The notes: generated from the letters alone by a model not told the origin. Shown: positions 1 through 7,248, counted from the first letter of the stretch. The stretch: 36,227 nucleotides of DNA from Clostridia bacterium (GCA_017549565.1 JAFYUI010000027.1:1-36227); one strand, 5' to 3'. Made by a program: numbers and translations.

Positions 1-1
1 G

Positions 2-799
2 AACAAGACTGACCTTGTTGATGACGAAGAACTTCTCGAACTCGTTGAAATGGAAATCCGCGAGACTCTTGACAAGTACGAATTCCCCGGCGATGATACA
101 CCTATCATTAAGGGTTCTGCTTTCAAGGCTCTCGATTCAGCTGAAACTGATCCTACTGCAGCTGTTTATGCTCCTATCCAAGAACTTATGGATGCTGTTG
201 ACAGCTACATCCCAACTCCTGACCGTAAGGCTGACATGCCTTTCCTTATGCCAATTGAAGACGTTATGACTATTTCTGGTCGTGGTACTGTTGTTACCGG
301 CCGTGTTGAACGTGGTCAATTAAACGCAGGTGACGAAGTTGAAATCATCGGTCTTACCGAAGAACGCGCTAAGACTGTTGTTACTTCTATGGAAATGTTC
401 CGTAAGACCCTTACCTACTGTGAAGCTGGTGACAACGTTGGTGCCCTTCTCCGTGGTGTAGGCCGTGACGAAATCGAACGTGGTCAAGTTCTTTGTAAGC
501 CCGGTTCAATCAACCCCCATACAAAGTTCCATGGTCAAGTTTACGTATTAAGCAAGGATGAAGGCGGTCGTCATACTCCTTTCTTCAACAACTATCGTCC
601 TCAGTTCTATTTCAGAACTACCGACGTTACCGGTGTTGTATCTCTTCCTGCTGGTACTGAAATGTGCATGCCTGGCGATAACGTAGAAATGGACGTTGAA
701 CTTATCACTCCTATCGCTATCGAAGAAGGCTTACGTTTCGCTATCCGTGAAGGTGGCCGTACTGTTGGTTCAGGCGTTGTTACTGCTATCAACGAATAA
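2..799 (+). CDS. tuf: Elongation factor Tu, 5'-truncated by the window edge
   Basis: EF-Tu is the GTPase that delivers aminoacyl-tRNA to the ribosomal A site. The frame is open from base 2 and begins exactly at the G4 guanine-specificity motif NKTD. The G5-like GSAFKAL follows, then the linker and beta-barrel domains 2 and 3 (for example [13 protein letters not shown], and the C-terminal [10 protein letters not shown]). The 265 codons present are about two thirds of the usual ~400; the P-loop and switch regions lie outside the window. Codon choice is strongly biased (GAA, CGT, GGT, CTT), as expected for a very highly expressed gene and unlike its neighbours. A strong hairpin terminator follows. 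Identity is certain; the first M in the window, at base 50, is internal and not a start. Confidence 0.98.
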   Translation, partial: NKTDLVDDEELLELVEMEIRETLDKYEFPGDDTPIIKGSAFKALDSAETDPTAAVYAPIQELMDAVDSYIPTPDRKADMPFLMPIEDVMTISGRGTVVTGRVERGQLNAGDEVEIIGLTEERAKTVVTSMEMFRKTLTYCEAGDNVGALLRGVGRDEIERGQVLCKPGSINPHTKFHGQVYVLSKDEGGRHTPFFNNYRPQFYFRTTDVTGVVSLPAGTEMCMPGDNVEMDVELITPIAIEEGLRFAIREGGRTVGSGVVTAINE

Positions 800-814
800 T
801 TCTTTCTAAATTTC

Positions 815-850
815 AAAAACCGTGAGTTGTAAAACTCACGGTTTTTTCTT
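815..850 (+). terminator. Rho-independent terminator of tuf
   Basis: A 13-bp stem (AAAACCGTGAGTT pairing with AACTCACGGTTTT) closes a 4-nt loop and runs into a T-rich tract, 16 nt after the tuf stop codon. Confidence 0.93.
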
Positions 851-854
851 TTTT

Positions 855-903
855 GCCTTCCCCTTGAGGGGAAGGGGGACCACGACAGTGGGGGATGAGG
901 TGG
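855..903. repeat. Palindromic REP-like intergenic repeat
   Basis: Two adjacent hairpins are visible: CCTTCCCC-TTGA-GGGGAAGG at 856-875 and CCAC-GACA-GTGG at 880-891, followed by GGGGATGAGGTGGG. From memory this hairpin plus GGATGAGGTG arrangement is a common dispersed repeat in Oscillospirales genomes; that is recall, not a search result. It sits directly after the tuf terminator. No protein-coding role is apparent. Confidence 0.6.
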
Positions 904-929
904 GAAATATTATTTATTATTTAACTTCC

Positions 930-958
930 ACATATCGCCCAAGCAGTCTTTCATATTA
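930..958 (+). promoter_or_regulatory. Weak candidate forespore-type (sigma-G-like) promoter
   Basis: ACATAT at 930-935 and CATATTA at 952-958, 16 nt apart, resemble the B. subtilis sigma-G elements (GYATRH and CATNHTA). No good sigma-A promoter is visible before the PdaB-like gene at 982. The spacer is slightly short and the match could be chance in AT-rich DNA. Confidence 0.2.
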
Positions 959-981
959 TTTTGTGAAAGGGTGCTTTTTTT

Positions 982-1734
982 ATGAAATTTTTAATTATTC
1001 GCAAAAAACATATTGTTCTTGCATTAAGCGTGGTGCTTATAACGGCGGTTATGGTTTTGGGCTCGGTCAGTATTTTTGCAAACACTAACCGACTTTTGCC
1101 CATTTATTGTGTCGAAACCGATAAAAAACAGGTTGCCATCAGCTTTGACGCCGCTTGGGGCAATGATGACACCCAAACGCTAATAGATATTTTAAAGGAA
1201 TATGATGTCCCCGCAACATTTTTTGTAGTTGGCGCTTGGGTAGATAAATATCCCGAATCGGTCAAGGCGCTTTCAGATGCGGGCCACCGCATTGAAAACC
1301 ACAGCAACACCCACCCGCACATGCCGCAGCTTTCAAAAGAGCAAATGAAGAACGAAATAAACAGCTGTAACAGTAAAATACAGTCGGTCACAGGGCGCTG
1401 CCCAACCCTGCTTCGCCCACCTTATGGCGATTATGATAACGCCCTTATTGAAGTGATGAACGAGCTTAAAATGTATACAATTCAGTGGGATGTTGACTCA
1501 CTTGACTGGAAGGACAGCGCCACACCCGAAAACATTTGCAAGCGTGTAACGAGTAAGGTTAAAAATGGCTCGATAGTGCTATTCCACAACGATGCTGACC
1601 ACACCCCCGCGGCACTTCCCAATATCCTCAAATGCCTTAAAGACGAGGGGTATGAGTTTGTGTTTATTGAAGATTTAATTTATAAAGAAAATTACGAAAT
1701 AAAGCACGACGGAACACAGTGTGAAATGTCGTAG
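982..1734 (+). CDS. PdaB-like polysaccharide deacetylase (sporulation type)
   Basis: A 250-aa protein with one N-terminal membrane segment or uncleaved signal (about residues 10-33) and one NodB (CE4) domain, so probably active on wall or cortex glycan outside the membrane. Motifs in order: SFDAAWG (D56), HSNTH (H107, H111), RPPYG (145-149), DVDSLDW (170-176) and LFHN (200-203). The canonical TFDDG has its second, metal-binding Asp replaced by Ala. This FDAAWG form is, to my knowledge, usual in the sporulation-linked PdaB/YlxY branch. The start at 982 has the ribosome site GAAAGGGTG about 8 nt upstream. The TAG stop is the first part of the repeat at 1731-1786, so the C-terminus may have been set by repeat insertion. 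The PdaB assignment is by motif pattern only. Confidence 0.8.
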   Translation: MKFLIIRKKHIVLALSVVLITAVMVLGSVSIFANTNRLLPIYCVETDKKQVAISFDAAWGNDDTQTLIDILKEYDVPATFFVVGAWVDKYPESVKALSDAGHRIENHSNTHPHMPQLSKEQMKNEINSCNSKIQSVTGRCPTLLRPPYGDYDNALIEVMNELKMYTIQWDVDSLDWKDSATPENICKRVTSKVKNGSIVLFHNDADHTPAALPNILKCLKDEGYEFVFIEDLIYKENYEIKHDGTQCEMS

Positions 1735-1786
1735 GGGCAATTCACGAATTGCCCGAAAAAGTGGTTGATTCGTGAATCAACCCTAC
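1731..1786. repeat. Terminal-inverted-repeat element with two palindromes
   Basis: The element is bounded by GTAGGG (1731-1736) and CCCTAC (1781-1786). It holds two perfect 9-bp hairpins: GGGCAATTC-AC-GAATTGCCC (1735-1754) and GGTTGATTC-GT-GAATCAACC (1763-1782). The two hairpins share the ATTC..GAAT centre. Its first bases provide the stop codon of the upstream gene. The architecture suggests a mobile or REP-type miniature repeat; I recall similar GTAGGGGC-type repeats in Clostridia. Confidence 0.65.
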
Positions 1787-1793
1787 AAAAACG

Positions 1794-1822
1794 AAAGACG
1801 GTGCCGAATAGCACCGTCTTTT
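1794..1822 (+). terminator. Rho-independent terminator of the PdaB-like gene
   Basis: Stem AAAGACGGTGC / GCACCGTCTTT with a 6-nt loop and a short T tail. The stem base AAAGACGG recurs in three other terminators in this window. Confidence 0.85.
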
Positions 1823-1830
1823 GCATTAAT

Positions 1831-1880
1831 AACACACAGAACCGTCACCTGTGTCGACAGACAGAACCGTCCCCTATGTT
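1831..1880. repeat. Two direct copies of an ACAGAACCGTCMCCT repeat
   Basis: Unit one (1832-1853) reads ACACAGAACCGTCACCTGTG and unit two (1858-1880) reads GACAGAACCGTCCCCTATG. They are direct copies separated by a few bases. The reverse complement, GGGGACGGTTCTGT, is a motif I recall as widespread in Clostridia. A decayed inverted pair of the same motif occurs at 30091-30145. Confidence 0.55.
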
Positions 1881-1887
1881 TCATTTA

Positions 1888-1946
1888 TATCATATCGCAT
1901 TTACCGACAGGTAAATATATCGCTTTTGCAAAGCAATATATCGCAA
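1888..1946. repeat. ATATCGC-containing hairpin repeat
   Basis: The heptamer ATATCGC (or ATATCGC within TATATCGC) appears three times, near 1892, 1918 and 1938. Between the copies lie TTTACC-GACA-GGTAAA (1901-1916) and GCTTTTGCAAAGC (1922-1934). This looks like a third palindromic repeat type in the same intergenic island; no gene is visible. Confidence 0.45.
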
Positions 1947-1948
1947 CA

Positions 1949-1977
1949 AAAAAGACGGCTAAAAGCCGTCTTTTTTT
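1949..1977. terminator. Bidirectional terminator between convergent genes
   Basis: Stem AAAGACGGCT / AGCCGTCTTT with an AAA loop, flanked by A and T runs on both sides, so it works on either strand. It lies 16 nt beyond the stop of the minus-strand zinc-ribbon gene and is probably its terminator. Confidence 0.88.
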
Positions 1978-1992
1978 ATAACATAATATAAG

Positions 1993-2838
1993 TTATTTTT
2001 TCCCCTTATCATATTTTAATTCGGCATTACAAAACGGACAGGTTTGCTCTTGCTTGAAATCGTCTTCTGTATAACCCATGAATTTTAAGTCATTTTTACA
2101 TTCGGGGCAAAAGATTTCCAAGCCATCTACGGTGCTATCAATCAAAGTGCCACAAACATGACAAGAATTTTTGTCATTTGTGATATCGGATCCGCACTCA
2201 GTTTTATCGTCAGAAAGAATTTCGCCACAGCCCATACAACGCCAACATCCGTCTGGAAAAATAGGTGGTGTATCGTCTTCACATTCAAATTGATTTTTGT
2301 ATTTTTCCTTTTTTGCGCGGTTTAGTTTTTTCTTTTTAGTTGTACAAGATGTTTGTTTAAAGGTAACATCATCTTCTGTTTCTATATCTTCTCTAACACC
2401 TTCTGCTTTAGCAGAATTATAAAGTGAAATATTTGCTGTAATTTTTGTATGTTGAACAATACTTGCTAATGAACCAATCAATAAAGCAAGAATATGATAT
2501 GCACAATATTCGAGAAATGAATATAACGTCCAACTTAATAGATTGTTTACTAATGCTTCAAATACCGTTGGGATTTCTATGCCTAATTCTGCAGACGCTT
2601 CTCGTATTTCTTCTACTGTTTCTGCACCGATTTCTTCAATTAATTGATGAGCATTAATACCCGCCATTATAGTGTCGATAACACCAATTACAATAAGTAT
2701 CCAAAAAAGAATTTTACCCCATTTTTCTAACCGTTCACACCATAGCCAAAGATTTTTGGTAATGCTATCCGTTTTATAACAATCCTTAAAATCTTTTGGT
2801 ATTTTCTTTTCCTGATTTCCTGAAAACATGTTTGCCAT
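1993..2838 (-). CDS. Membrane protein with C-terminal zinc-ribbon cluster
   Basis: A 281-aa protein of unknown function. Start chosen at 2838 (MANMFSGNQ), preceded by GGGGGATG at ribosome-site spacing; a longer frame to 2916 would run back over the promoter-operator region. The N-terminal third is soluble, with a W-rich stretch. Two hydrophobic segments follow, near residues 42-62 (ILFWILIVIGVIDTIMAGI) and 110-145 (SWTLYSFLEYCAYHILALL). The last ~80 residues hold several Cys pairs (CWRCMGC, CHVCG, CPEC, CPFC), consistent with two or more zinc ribbons on the cytosolic side. It is monocistronic, with its own promoter and a palindrome just downstream of the -10. I do not recognise a named family. 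Its low-GC codon use differs from the flanking genes, which may indicate transfer. Confidence 0.75.
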   Translation of the reverse strand: MANMFSGNQEKKIPKDFKDCYKTDSITKNLWLWCERLEKWGKILFWILIVIGVIDTIMAGINAHQLIEEIGAETVEEIREASAELGIEIPTVFEALVNNLLSWTLYSFLEYCAYHILALLIGSLASIVQHTKITANISLYNSAKAEGVREDIETEDDVTFKQTSCTTKKKKLNRAKKEKYKNQFECEDDTPPIFPDGCWRCMGCGEILSDDKTECGSDITNDKNSCHVCGTLIDSTVDGLEIFCPECKNDLKFMGYTEDDFKQEQTCPFCNAELKYDKGKK

Positions 2839-2895
2839 TTTAACATCCCCCAAAAACAAAAAGTGTGTGCAAATTAAGTTACATACACGAAAAAT

Positions 2896-2922
2896 GCAAA
2901 CTTCGTTTGCTACCATATTATA
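2896..2922 (-). promoter_or_regulatory. Extended -10 promoter with adjacent 6-bp dyad (operator candidate)
   Basis: On the minus strand, TGTTATAAT gives an extended -10 (hexamer 2917-2922) with a poor -35 (TTGTTT) 17 nt further upstream. Six nt downstream of the -10, around the transcription start, is the palindrome GCAAAC-GAA-GTTTGC (2896-2910), a position typical of repressor operators. It precedes the zinc-ribbon gene. Confidence 0.55.
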
Positions 2923-2976
2923 ACATTTTATGACAATTTAAACAAGCCCTTATTAAAATATTACTTTCATATCTAA

Positions 2977-3012
2977 TGTTGATTCACTCGACTGGAAATA
3001 AAGCGCCACCTT
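2977..3012 (+). pseudogene. Relic of a NodB-type deacetylase gene (motif 4 only)
   Basis: Read in frame this stretch gives V-D-S-L-D-W-K-stop-S-A-T, matching V-D-S-L-D-W-K-D-S-A-T of the PdaB-like gene at 1490-1522. By eye 28 of 33 bases are identical, and one difference creates a TAA. No further homology is clear on either side. It is interpreted as the last recognisable scrap of a decayed or misplaced paralogue. Confidence 0.6.
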
Positions 3013-3022
3013 CAAATCCCCC

Positions 3023-3051
3023 TTTACAACCAACGCAGTTTTTGATATAAT
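3023..3051 (+). promoter_or_regulatory. Sigma-A promoter of the SPFH gene
   Basis: TTTACA (3023-3028), a 17-nt spacer, then TATAAT (3046-3051). The start codon at 3093 lies about 40 nt downstream, leaving a short leader with a small GGG/CCC hairpin. Confidence 0.8.
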
Positions 3052-3092
3052 TTTATTAAAGGGGGAAACCCTAAATTTAAGGAGGAAGAACT

Positions 3093-4034
3093 ATGGAAAT
3101 ATTTATTATTTTAGCCGTTGTTGTGGCTGCCCTGTTGCTTTGTTTAAGAATTGTGCCACAAGCCAGCGAGCATGTTATTGAGCGCTTGGGTAAATACTGC
3201 AAAACCTGGGACGCAGGACTTCATTTTTTGATTCCTGTAATTGACCGTGTGGCAAAGCGTGTAACCCTTAAAGAGCAGGTTTTGGATTCTCCTCCACAGC
3301 CCGTTATTACAAAGGATAATGTTACAATGCAAATTGACACCGTTGTTTATTTCAAGGTGTTTGATGCAATGCTCTTCACATACGGCGCCGTTAACCCAAT
3401 AAGCGCACTTTCAAATCTTACTGCAACCACCTTGCGTAATATCGTTGGTGAGTTGGAACTTGATGACACTTTAACCTCGCGCGATACAATTAACGGAAAA
3501 ATGACCGAAATTCTTGACAGCGCTACTGACCAATGGGGCATTAAGGTTAACCGCGTTGAGCTTAAAAATATTATTCCGCCCGCTGAAATTCAAAATGCAA
3601 TGGAAAAACAAATGAAGGCCGAACGTGACCGCCGTGAAACCTTGTTAGAAGCCGAGGGTCACAAAGCGGCTGTTATCACCCGTGCTGAAGGTGATAAACA
3701 GGCAATGATTTTGGCTGCCGAAGGTGAAAGAGATGCCCGAATTGCCCGTGCCGAAGGTGAAGCAAAGGCGATTTTACTTGCTAAAAAGGCCGAAGCAGAT
3801 GGTCTTGCTGCACTCAAAGCCGCAAACCCCGATTTCGGCGTTTTAGAGCTTAAAAAATATGAAGCATTGGTTGCAATGTCAAACGGCACCGCTTCAAAGA
3901 TTATTGTGCCAACCGATGCGGTTGAAATGACAAAGGCAAATGTGCTTTTCTCGGAAACAAGCGGTCTTGGCGACGTTACCAACCCCGCACTCAAAAAGCC
4001 AAGCAAAAAGAATAACGACATTTGTTGCGACTAA
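3093..4034 (+). CDS. SPFH/Band 7 protein (paraslipin, QmcA-like)
   Basis: A 313-aa membrane scaffold protein of the stomatin/prohibitin superfamily, which oligomerises in membrane microdomains and often modulates proteases or membrane fluidity. It has one N-terminal membrane anchor (residues 2-20) and then the Band 7 domain, with the typical opening PQASEHVIERLGKY and the LRNIVGELELDDTLTSRD stretch. An Ala/Glu-rich coiled coil follows at about 185-240 (repeated AEGE/AEGD), then a short polar tail. Length fits the bacterial paraslipin class. Start at 3093 has a strong AAGGAGG site 7-8 nt upstream. It has its own promoter and terminator, so it appears monocistronic; no NfeD partner is adjacent, unlike many paraslipin loci. 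Confidence 0.9.
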   Translation: MEIFIILAVVVAALLLCLRIVPQASEHVIERLGKYCKTWDAGLHFLIPVIDRVAKRVTLKEQVLDSPPQPVITKDNVTMQIDTVVYFKVFDAMLFTYGAVNPISALSNLTATTLRNIVGELELDDTLTSRDTINGKMTEILDSATDQWGIKVNRVELKNIIPPAEIQNAMEKQMKAERDRRETLLEAEGHKAAVITRAEGDKQAMILAAEGERDARIARAEGEAKAILLAKKAEADGLAALKAANPDFGVLELKKYEALVAMSNGTASKIIVPTDAVEMTKANVLFSETSGLGDVTNPALKKPSKKNNDICCD

Positions 4035-4035
4035 G

Positions 4036-4065
4036 AAAAAACGACTCCGCAAGGAGTCGTTTTTT
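4036..4065. terminator. Bidirectional terminator (SPFH gene and CE4 operon)
   Basis: Stem ACGACTCC-GCAA-GGAGTCGT extended by A5/T5 on both sides, starting one base after the SPFH stop codon. It is the only good hairpin between the convergent genes and probably serves both strands. Confidence 0.9.
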
Positions 4066-4113
4066 ATGTAATAGTGAATAGTAAAGAAGTAATGTGTGCC
4101 TTCGGCACGGACA
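4066..4113. repeat. Possible degenerate AATAGTGAATAGT-type repeat
   Basis: The stretch TAATAGTGAATAGTAAAG followed by GTGCC-TTCG-GGCAC resembles a repeat I recall from Ruminococcaceae genomes (tandem GAATAGT then a hairpin). Only one or two units are left. This is pattern recall, not a search result. Confidence 0.3.
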
Positions 4114-4116
4114 TAT

Positions 4117-4974
4117 TTACAATTCAATGTGAAGTGTTTCACCCGGTTTGATTTCGTATAAAGTGCAGCCGTAATCAAGCCAAATAGTAAGCAAGGTTGG
4201 GTTATAAACCTTGCTGCCGTCAGCACTGTATTTCAAGCTCTTATATGCCTCTACATAGTCGTAAATTTCAATATTGGTGGCATACCAAATATCATCATTA
4301 TTTGCAAGCTTTTGACAAATTTCTTCGGCACGGTCCCAGTTGTTGTCCCTGTCAAATTCATAACTGTGGCCCCAAATGTAAAGCAAACGGGGAACACGCC
4401 TTGCGTGGTATGCTTTTTCTGAAATATCTAAATTTAAAAACTTTTCAATATATTCAAAAATTTGCGGGTTGTTGTGGTGGGCAGATGGCATCCAAGCGTG
4501 GAAATCTTGTGGCAACATAAAGTTATCGTTATCATTTCCAAGTGTTCTTGCATAAGCAATGTCAAGCTCGGTTAAATAATTTTTAATCATTTCATAATTG
4601 CGGAAGTTGCCCATTAGCGTTATGCCCGAATCGGGGTAAGCCATACCTCTGATAATGCGGTTACATCTTTTTTCAAGTTCTAAACGGCAGTCAAGCGCAT
4701 CGCGAATACCTTCAATGGCTCTTAAATTGCCGTTTGCCCTGTGAAGTGCGCCATGTACCGCAATTTCATGCCCTTTTGAAAGAAAAAGCTCTTCTATTTC
4801 TTCATCTGTATAGTGAAAGTTTGAATTGGCTTTACAGTTAAAATTGAAAGTGCCTTTTAGACCGTATTTATTAAATAATTCTAAAAGTCGCTTATCTTGT
4901 GGCACACCATCATCATAGCTAAATGTTACTGCTTTGGCTTTGCCGCCGGGATATCGCATAAATATTGCTTTCAT
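4117..4974 (-). CDS. Polysaccharide deacetylase-family protein (atypical CE4)
   Basis: A 285-aa protein with a NodB-like fold. Motif one is FSYDDG (both acidic residues present) near residue 19, then HGALH (the metal-binding H-x3-H) about 50 residues later. MAYPDSG replaces the usual RxPYG, and GHSYEFD near residue 200 replaces the LxH motif region. There is no signal peptide or membrane segment, so the protein may be cytosolic or exported by another route; the substrate is unknown. The start at 4974 has GGGAG about 8 nt upstream; ATG at 4956 is an alternative with no ribosome site. It is last in the rsmE operon, 26 nt after the methyltransferase gene. It is a different subfamily from the PdaB-like gene at 982. 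Confidence 0.75.
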   Translation of the reverse strand: MKAIFMRYPGGKAKAVTFSYDDGVPQDKRLLELFNKYGLKGTFNFNCKANSNFHYTDEEIEELFLSKGHEIAVHGALHRANGNLRAIEGIRDALDCRLELEKRCNRIIRGMAYPDSGITLMGNFRNYEMIKNYLTELDIAYARTLGNDNDNFMLPQDFHAWMPSAHHNNPQIFEYIEKFLNLDISEKAYHARRVPRLLYIWGHSYEFDRDNNWDRAEEICQKLANNDDIWYATNIEIYDYVEAYKSLKYSADGSKVYNPTLLTIWLDYGCTLYEIKPGETLHIEL

Positions 4975-5000
4975 AAAATCATCTCCCGAATCTTTATTTT

Positions 5001-6353
5001 TTATTTAATTCTAAGACCTTTTGGATAGTGGTTTTTGGCGCGGCCGTTTACAACCTTTGCACCACCTAAGGTATAGCCGTCAACCATTACAACCGCCCAA
5101 CCGTTTTGGCAGTTGGTATCAAATTCTTCACCGTGAAGGTATTTTGAAAGGTCATCACTTTCGGGGGAAAGGTTAATTTTGCGCTTAAATTTGTCGCCAA
5201 GCGCCATAAAAAACTGGTGGTGGGGCAGTATGTAATTTTTTCTAATTTCGCCAATAGTCACCCCGCAGCAAAAGGCGGTACCGTCTTTTATCGGCAAACG
5301 GTTGTTGTAATAAATGGGGTTGCCGTTATATTCGTGAATATTATTGGGGTTATAGTCGGTTAAAGTGTCGTTTAAAAAATCGTCAACTATTTTATCCACT
5401 TTTTTATTCTGGGTGGGGTTATAACTATTAGATGTCGGCTCGCCCTTGTGGTGTAAAACCGCCATAAATTGACCCTCGCCCTTGGCGACATGGGGGTAAA
5501 AACGGCGGGCAAAATGGATGCTTTCACATTTGCAACCGTCAAATTTTATGCCGTCGGCAGTGTGTTTTTGCACCCTTTCGTTAACGGGCAAAAGTTCAAA
5601 TTCGGGGTGGTTTTGCAAAAATGCGTCAACCGTCATTTCGTTTTCTTCCAAAGAAAAGGTGCAGGTGGCATAGACAATATAACCACCACTTTTAAGTGTT
5701 TTTACCGCATTTTCCAAAATATCCGCCTGTCGCTTGGCACACATTGAAACGTTTTGTTCGCTCCACTCGTCCACCGCAATTTCTTCTTTTCTAAACATCC
5801 CTTCGCCCGAACAAGGGGCATCAACCATAACTAAATTAAAGGTATTTGGGAAAAGGGAAGCTAATCGGTCGGTGTCCATACAAGTGACAACGGTGTTTTT
5901 AAGACCCAAGCGTTCAATATTGCCGGTTAAAATTTTGCAGCGTGAGGGGATAATTTCGTTTGAAACCAAAACACCATTTTCCGAAAGTTTATTTTTAAGC
6001 TGGGTGCTTTTGCCACCGGGGGCGGCGCACATATCAAGCACACACCAGTCAGGGTCTATTTCAACACATTCGGCAGGTGCCATTGCAGCGGGCTCTTGCA
6101 CATATAAAAGCCCCGCGTGGTGATATGGGTGGTTGCCAACCTTTTCAAAGTTTAGATAATACCCATTTTCAACATAGGGTATTTTTTCGCCCCAAAAAAT
6201 ATTAAGTTGCTGAAATTTTTCTAAATTTATCTTATCGGTATTAACTCTAAACGCTTTAACGGGCTTATTTTCAAGCTCGTTTAAATAACTTTCAAAATTA
6301 TCGCCTAAAAGGCGTTTCATACGCTCTTCAAAGGGCTTTGGCAGTTGTTTCAT
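5001..6353 (-). CDS. RsmF/RsmB-family rRNA (cytosine-C5) methyltransferase
   Basis: A 450-aa member of the NOL1/NOP2/Sun family that makes 5-methylcytosine in RNA using S-adenosylmethionine. The SAM-binding motif is VLDMCAAPGGKSTQL (105-119). The two family cysteines are in DAPCSGEG (C181) and ATCTFSLEENE (C231). An N-terminal recruitment domain (1-95) and a C-terminal RsmF-like/PUA-type region (after about 310) match the RsmF layout, so 16S rRNA is the likely substrate; the exact target base is not readable from sequence. The start at 6353 shares an ATGA overlap with rsmE, implying translational coupling, and has AGAGG upstream. Pairing with rsmE places two 16S rRNA modification enzymes in one operon. 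Confidence 0.88.
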   Translation of the reverse strand: MKQLPKPFEERMKRLLGDNFESYLNELENKPVKAFRVNTDKINLEKFQQLNIFWGEKIPYVENGYYLNFEKVGNHPYHHAGLLYVQEPAAMAPAECVEIDPDWCVLDMCAAPGGKSTQLKNKLSENGVLVSNEIIPSRCKILTGNIERLGLKNTVVTCMDTDRLASLFPNTFNLVMVDAPCSGEGMFRKEEIAVDEWSEQNVSMCAKRQADILENAVKTLKSGGYIVYATCTFSLEENEMTVDAFLQNHPEFELLPVNERVQKHTADGIKFDGCKCESIHFARRFYPHVAKGEGQFMAVLHHKGEPTSNSYNPTQNKKVDKIVDDFLNDTLTDYNPNNIHEYNGNPIYYNNRLPIKDGTAFCCGVTIGEIRKNYILPHHQFFMALGDKFKRKINLSPESDDLSKYLHGEEFDTNCQNGWAVVMVDGYTLGGAKVVNGRAKNHYPKGLRIK

Positions 6354-7102
6354 TGGTTATTTTCCTCTTGCATTTCAATTTGGAGCATACACATTGAAAC
6401 GGCGGTAACGGCGGCGGTTTCGGTGCGTAAAATGCGTTTGCCAAGTGATATTACCTTGGCACCCATTTCAAGTGCTTTTTCAATTTCGCTGTTTTCAAAG
6501 CCACCCTCGGGCCCGATGAAAATGCCAACGCTTTTAACATTTTTAAGGTTTTCAAGTGCATCAGCGGTGGCTTTCATACCGTCCTTATTTTCGTAAGGTA
6601 CTAAAATTAAATCAAGCGTTTTTGCAAACTCAAGCGCCTTATCAAAGGTGCAAACATCCATAATTTCGGGGATAATGTTTCGTTTGCTTTGCTTTGCGGC
6701 GCTTTCAGAAATGCTTTGCCAACGGGTTTGTTTTGATTTTGCTTTTTTGTCATCAAGCTTTACAACACAGTGCTTCATTTCCACCGGCACAACGGCATAA
6801 GCCCCAAGCTCGACGGATTTTTGTATGATATACTCCATCTTGTCGCCTTTGGCAAGCCCTTGAAAAAGATAAATTTTAACGGGCAGCTCGGTGTCGTTAT
6901 AATTTTCTTCAATTATTTCGAGGCAAACGGCATCTTCAAAAAAGCTGTCAATTCGGCACAAATCACTCTGCCCTCCGCAGCTTACAAGGCAGGTGTCACC
7001 AACCTGCATACGAAGCACATTTTTAATGTGGTTATAATCCGCCCCGTTTATAATATAGCGTGAATTTTGCTTGTTTTTTTCACTGCAAAAAAAGTTAAAC
7101 AT
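6350..7102 (-). CDS. rsmE: 16S rRNA (uracil(1498)-N3)-methyltransferase RsmE
   Basis: A 250-aa SPOUT-class enzyme that methylates U1498 of 16S rRNA. It has the N-terminal PUA-like domain (1-70) and the trefoil-knot SAM site IGPEGGFENSEIE with LGKRILRTETA near the C-terminus, both hallmarks of RsmE. I place the start at ATG 7102 (MFNFFCSEK), 10 nt after AAGGG. The upstream in-frame TTG at 7111 abuts that ribosome site and would leave no spacing. It is the first gene of the operon with the RsmF-like enzyme (4-nt overlap) and the CE4 protein. A sigma-A promoter lies at 7136-7164. Confidence 0.94.
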   Translation of the reverse strand: MFNFFCSEKNKQNSRYIINGADYNHIKNVLRMQVGDTCLVSCGGQSDLCRIDSFFEDAVCLEIIEENYNDTELPVKIYLFQGLAKGDKMEYIIQKSVELGAYAVVPVEMKHCVVKLDDKKAKSKQTRWQSISESAAKQSKRNIIPEIMDVCTFDKALEFAKTLDLILVPYENKDGMKATADALENLKNVKSVGIFIGPEGGFENSEIEKALEMGAKVISLGKRILRTETAAVTAVSMCMLQIEMQEENNQ

Positions 7103-7135
7103 ATCTATCAAACCCTTAAAATTAAGTTTAAATAA

Positions 7136-7164
7136 ATTTTATCATAAATTAAAAATATTATCAA
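7136..7164 (-). promoter_or_regulatory. Sigma-A promoter of the rsmE operon
   Basis: On the minus strand: TTGATA (7159-7164), 17-nt spacer, TAAAAT (7136-7141). The -35 starts only 6 nt from the hairpin at 7171-7208. Confidence 0.78.
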
Positions 7165-7170
7165 CATTTC

Positions 7171-7208
7171 AAAAGAAAAAAGACGGCGAAATTTCACCGT
7201 CTTTTTTC
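7171..7208. terminator. Orphan terminator-like hairpin T1 (twin of 7537-7574)
   Basis: AAAAAAGACGG / CCGTCTTTTTT stem with an inner GAAATTTC palindrome and one C/A mismatch. It differs from the hairpin at 7537-7574 in a single base over 38 nt. It lies between the divergent genes rsmE and xre, where no gene needs termination on either strand. Confidence 0.75.
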
Positions 7209-7248
7209 TGTGTCGCAACAGTAGAGATGTGTTCTTTAAACTAAATAT

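Noticed and set aside
822-1088. Plus-strand open frame of 88 codons after tuf
   Set aside because: It starts in the tuf terminator, runs through the palindromic repeat and into the deacetylase gene in another frame.
1772-1981. Plus-strand open frame of 69 codons in the repeat island
   Set aside because: It runs through a terminator and three palindromic repeats; the composition is not protein-like.
3659-4021. Minus-strand open frame of 120 codons inside the SPFH gene
   Set aside because: Antisense shadow of the Ala/Glu-rich coiled coil; no ribosome site and no recognisable protein pattern.
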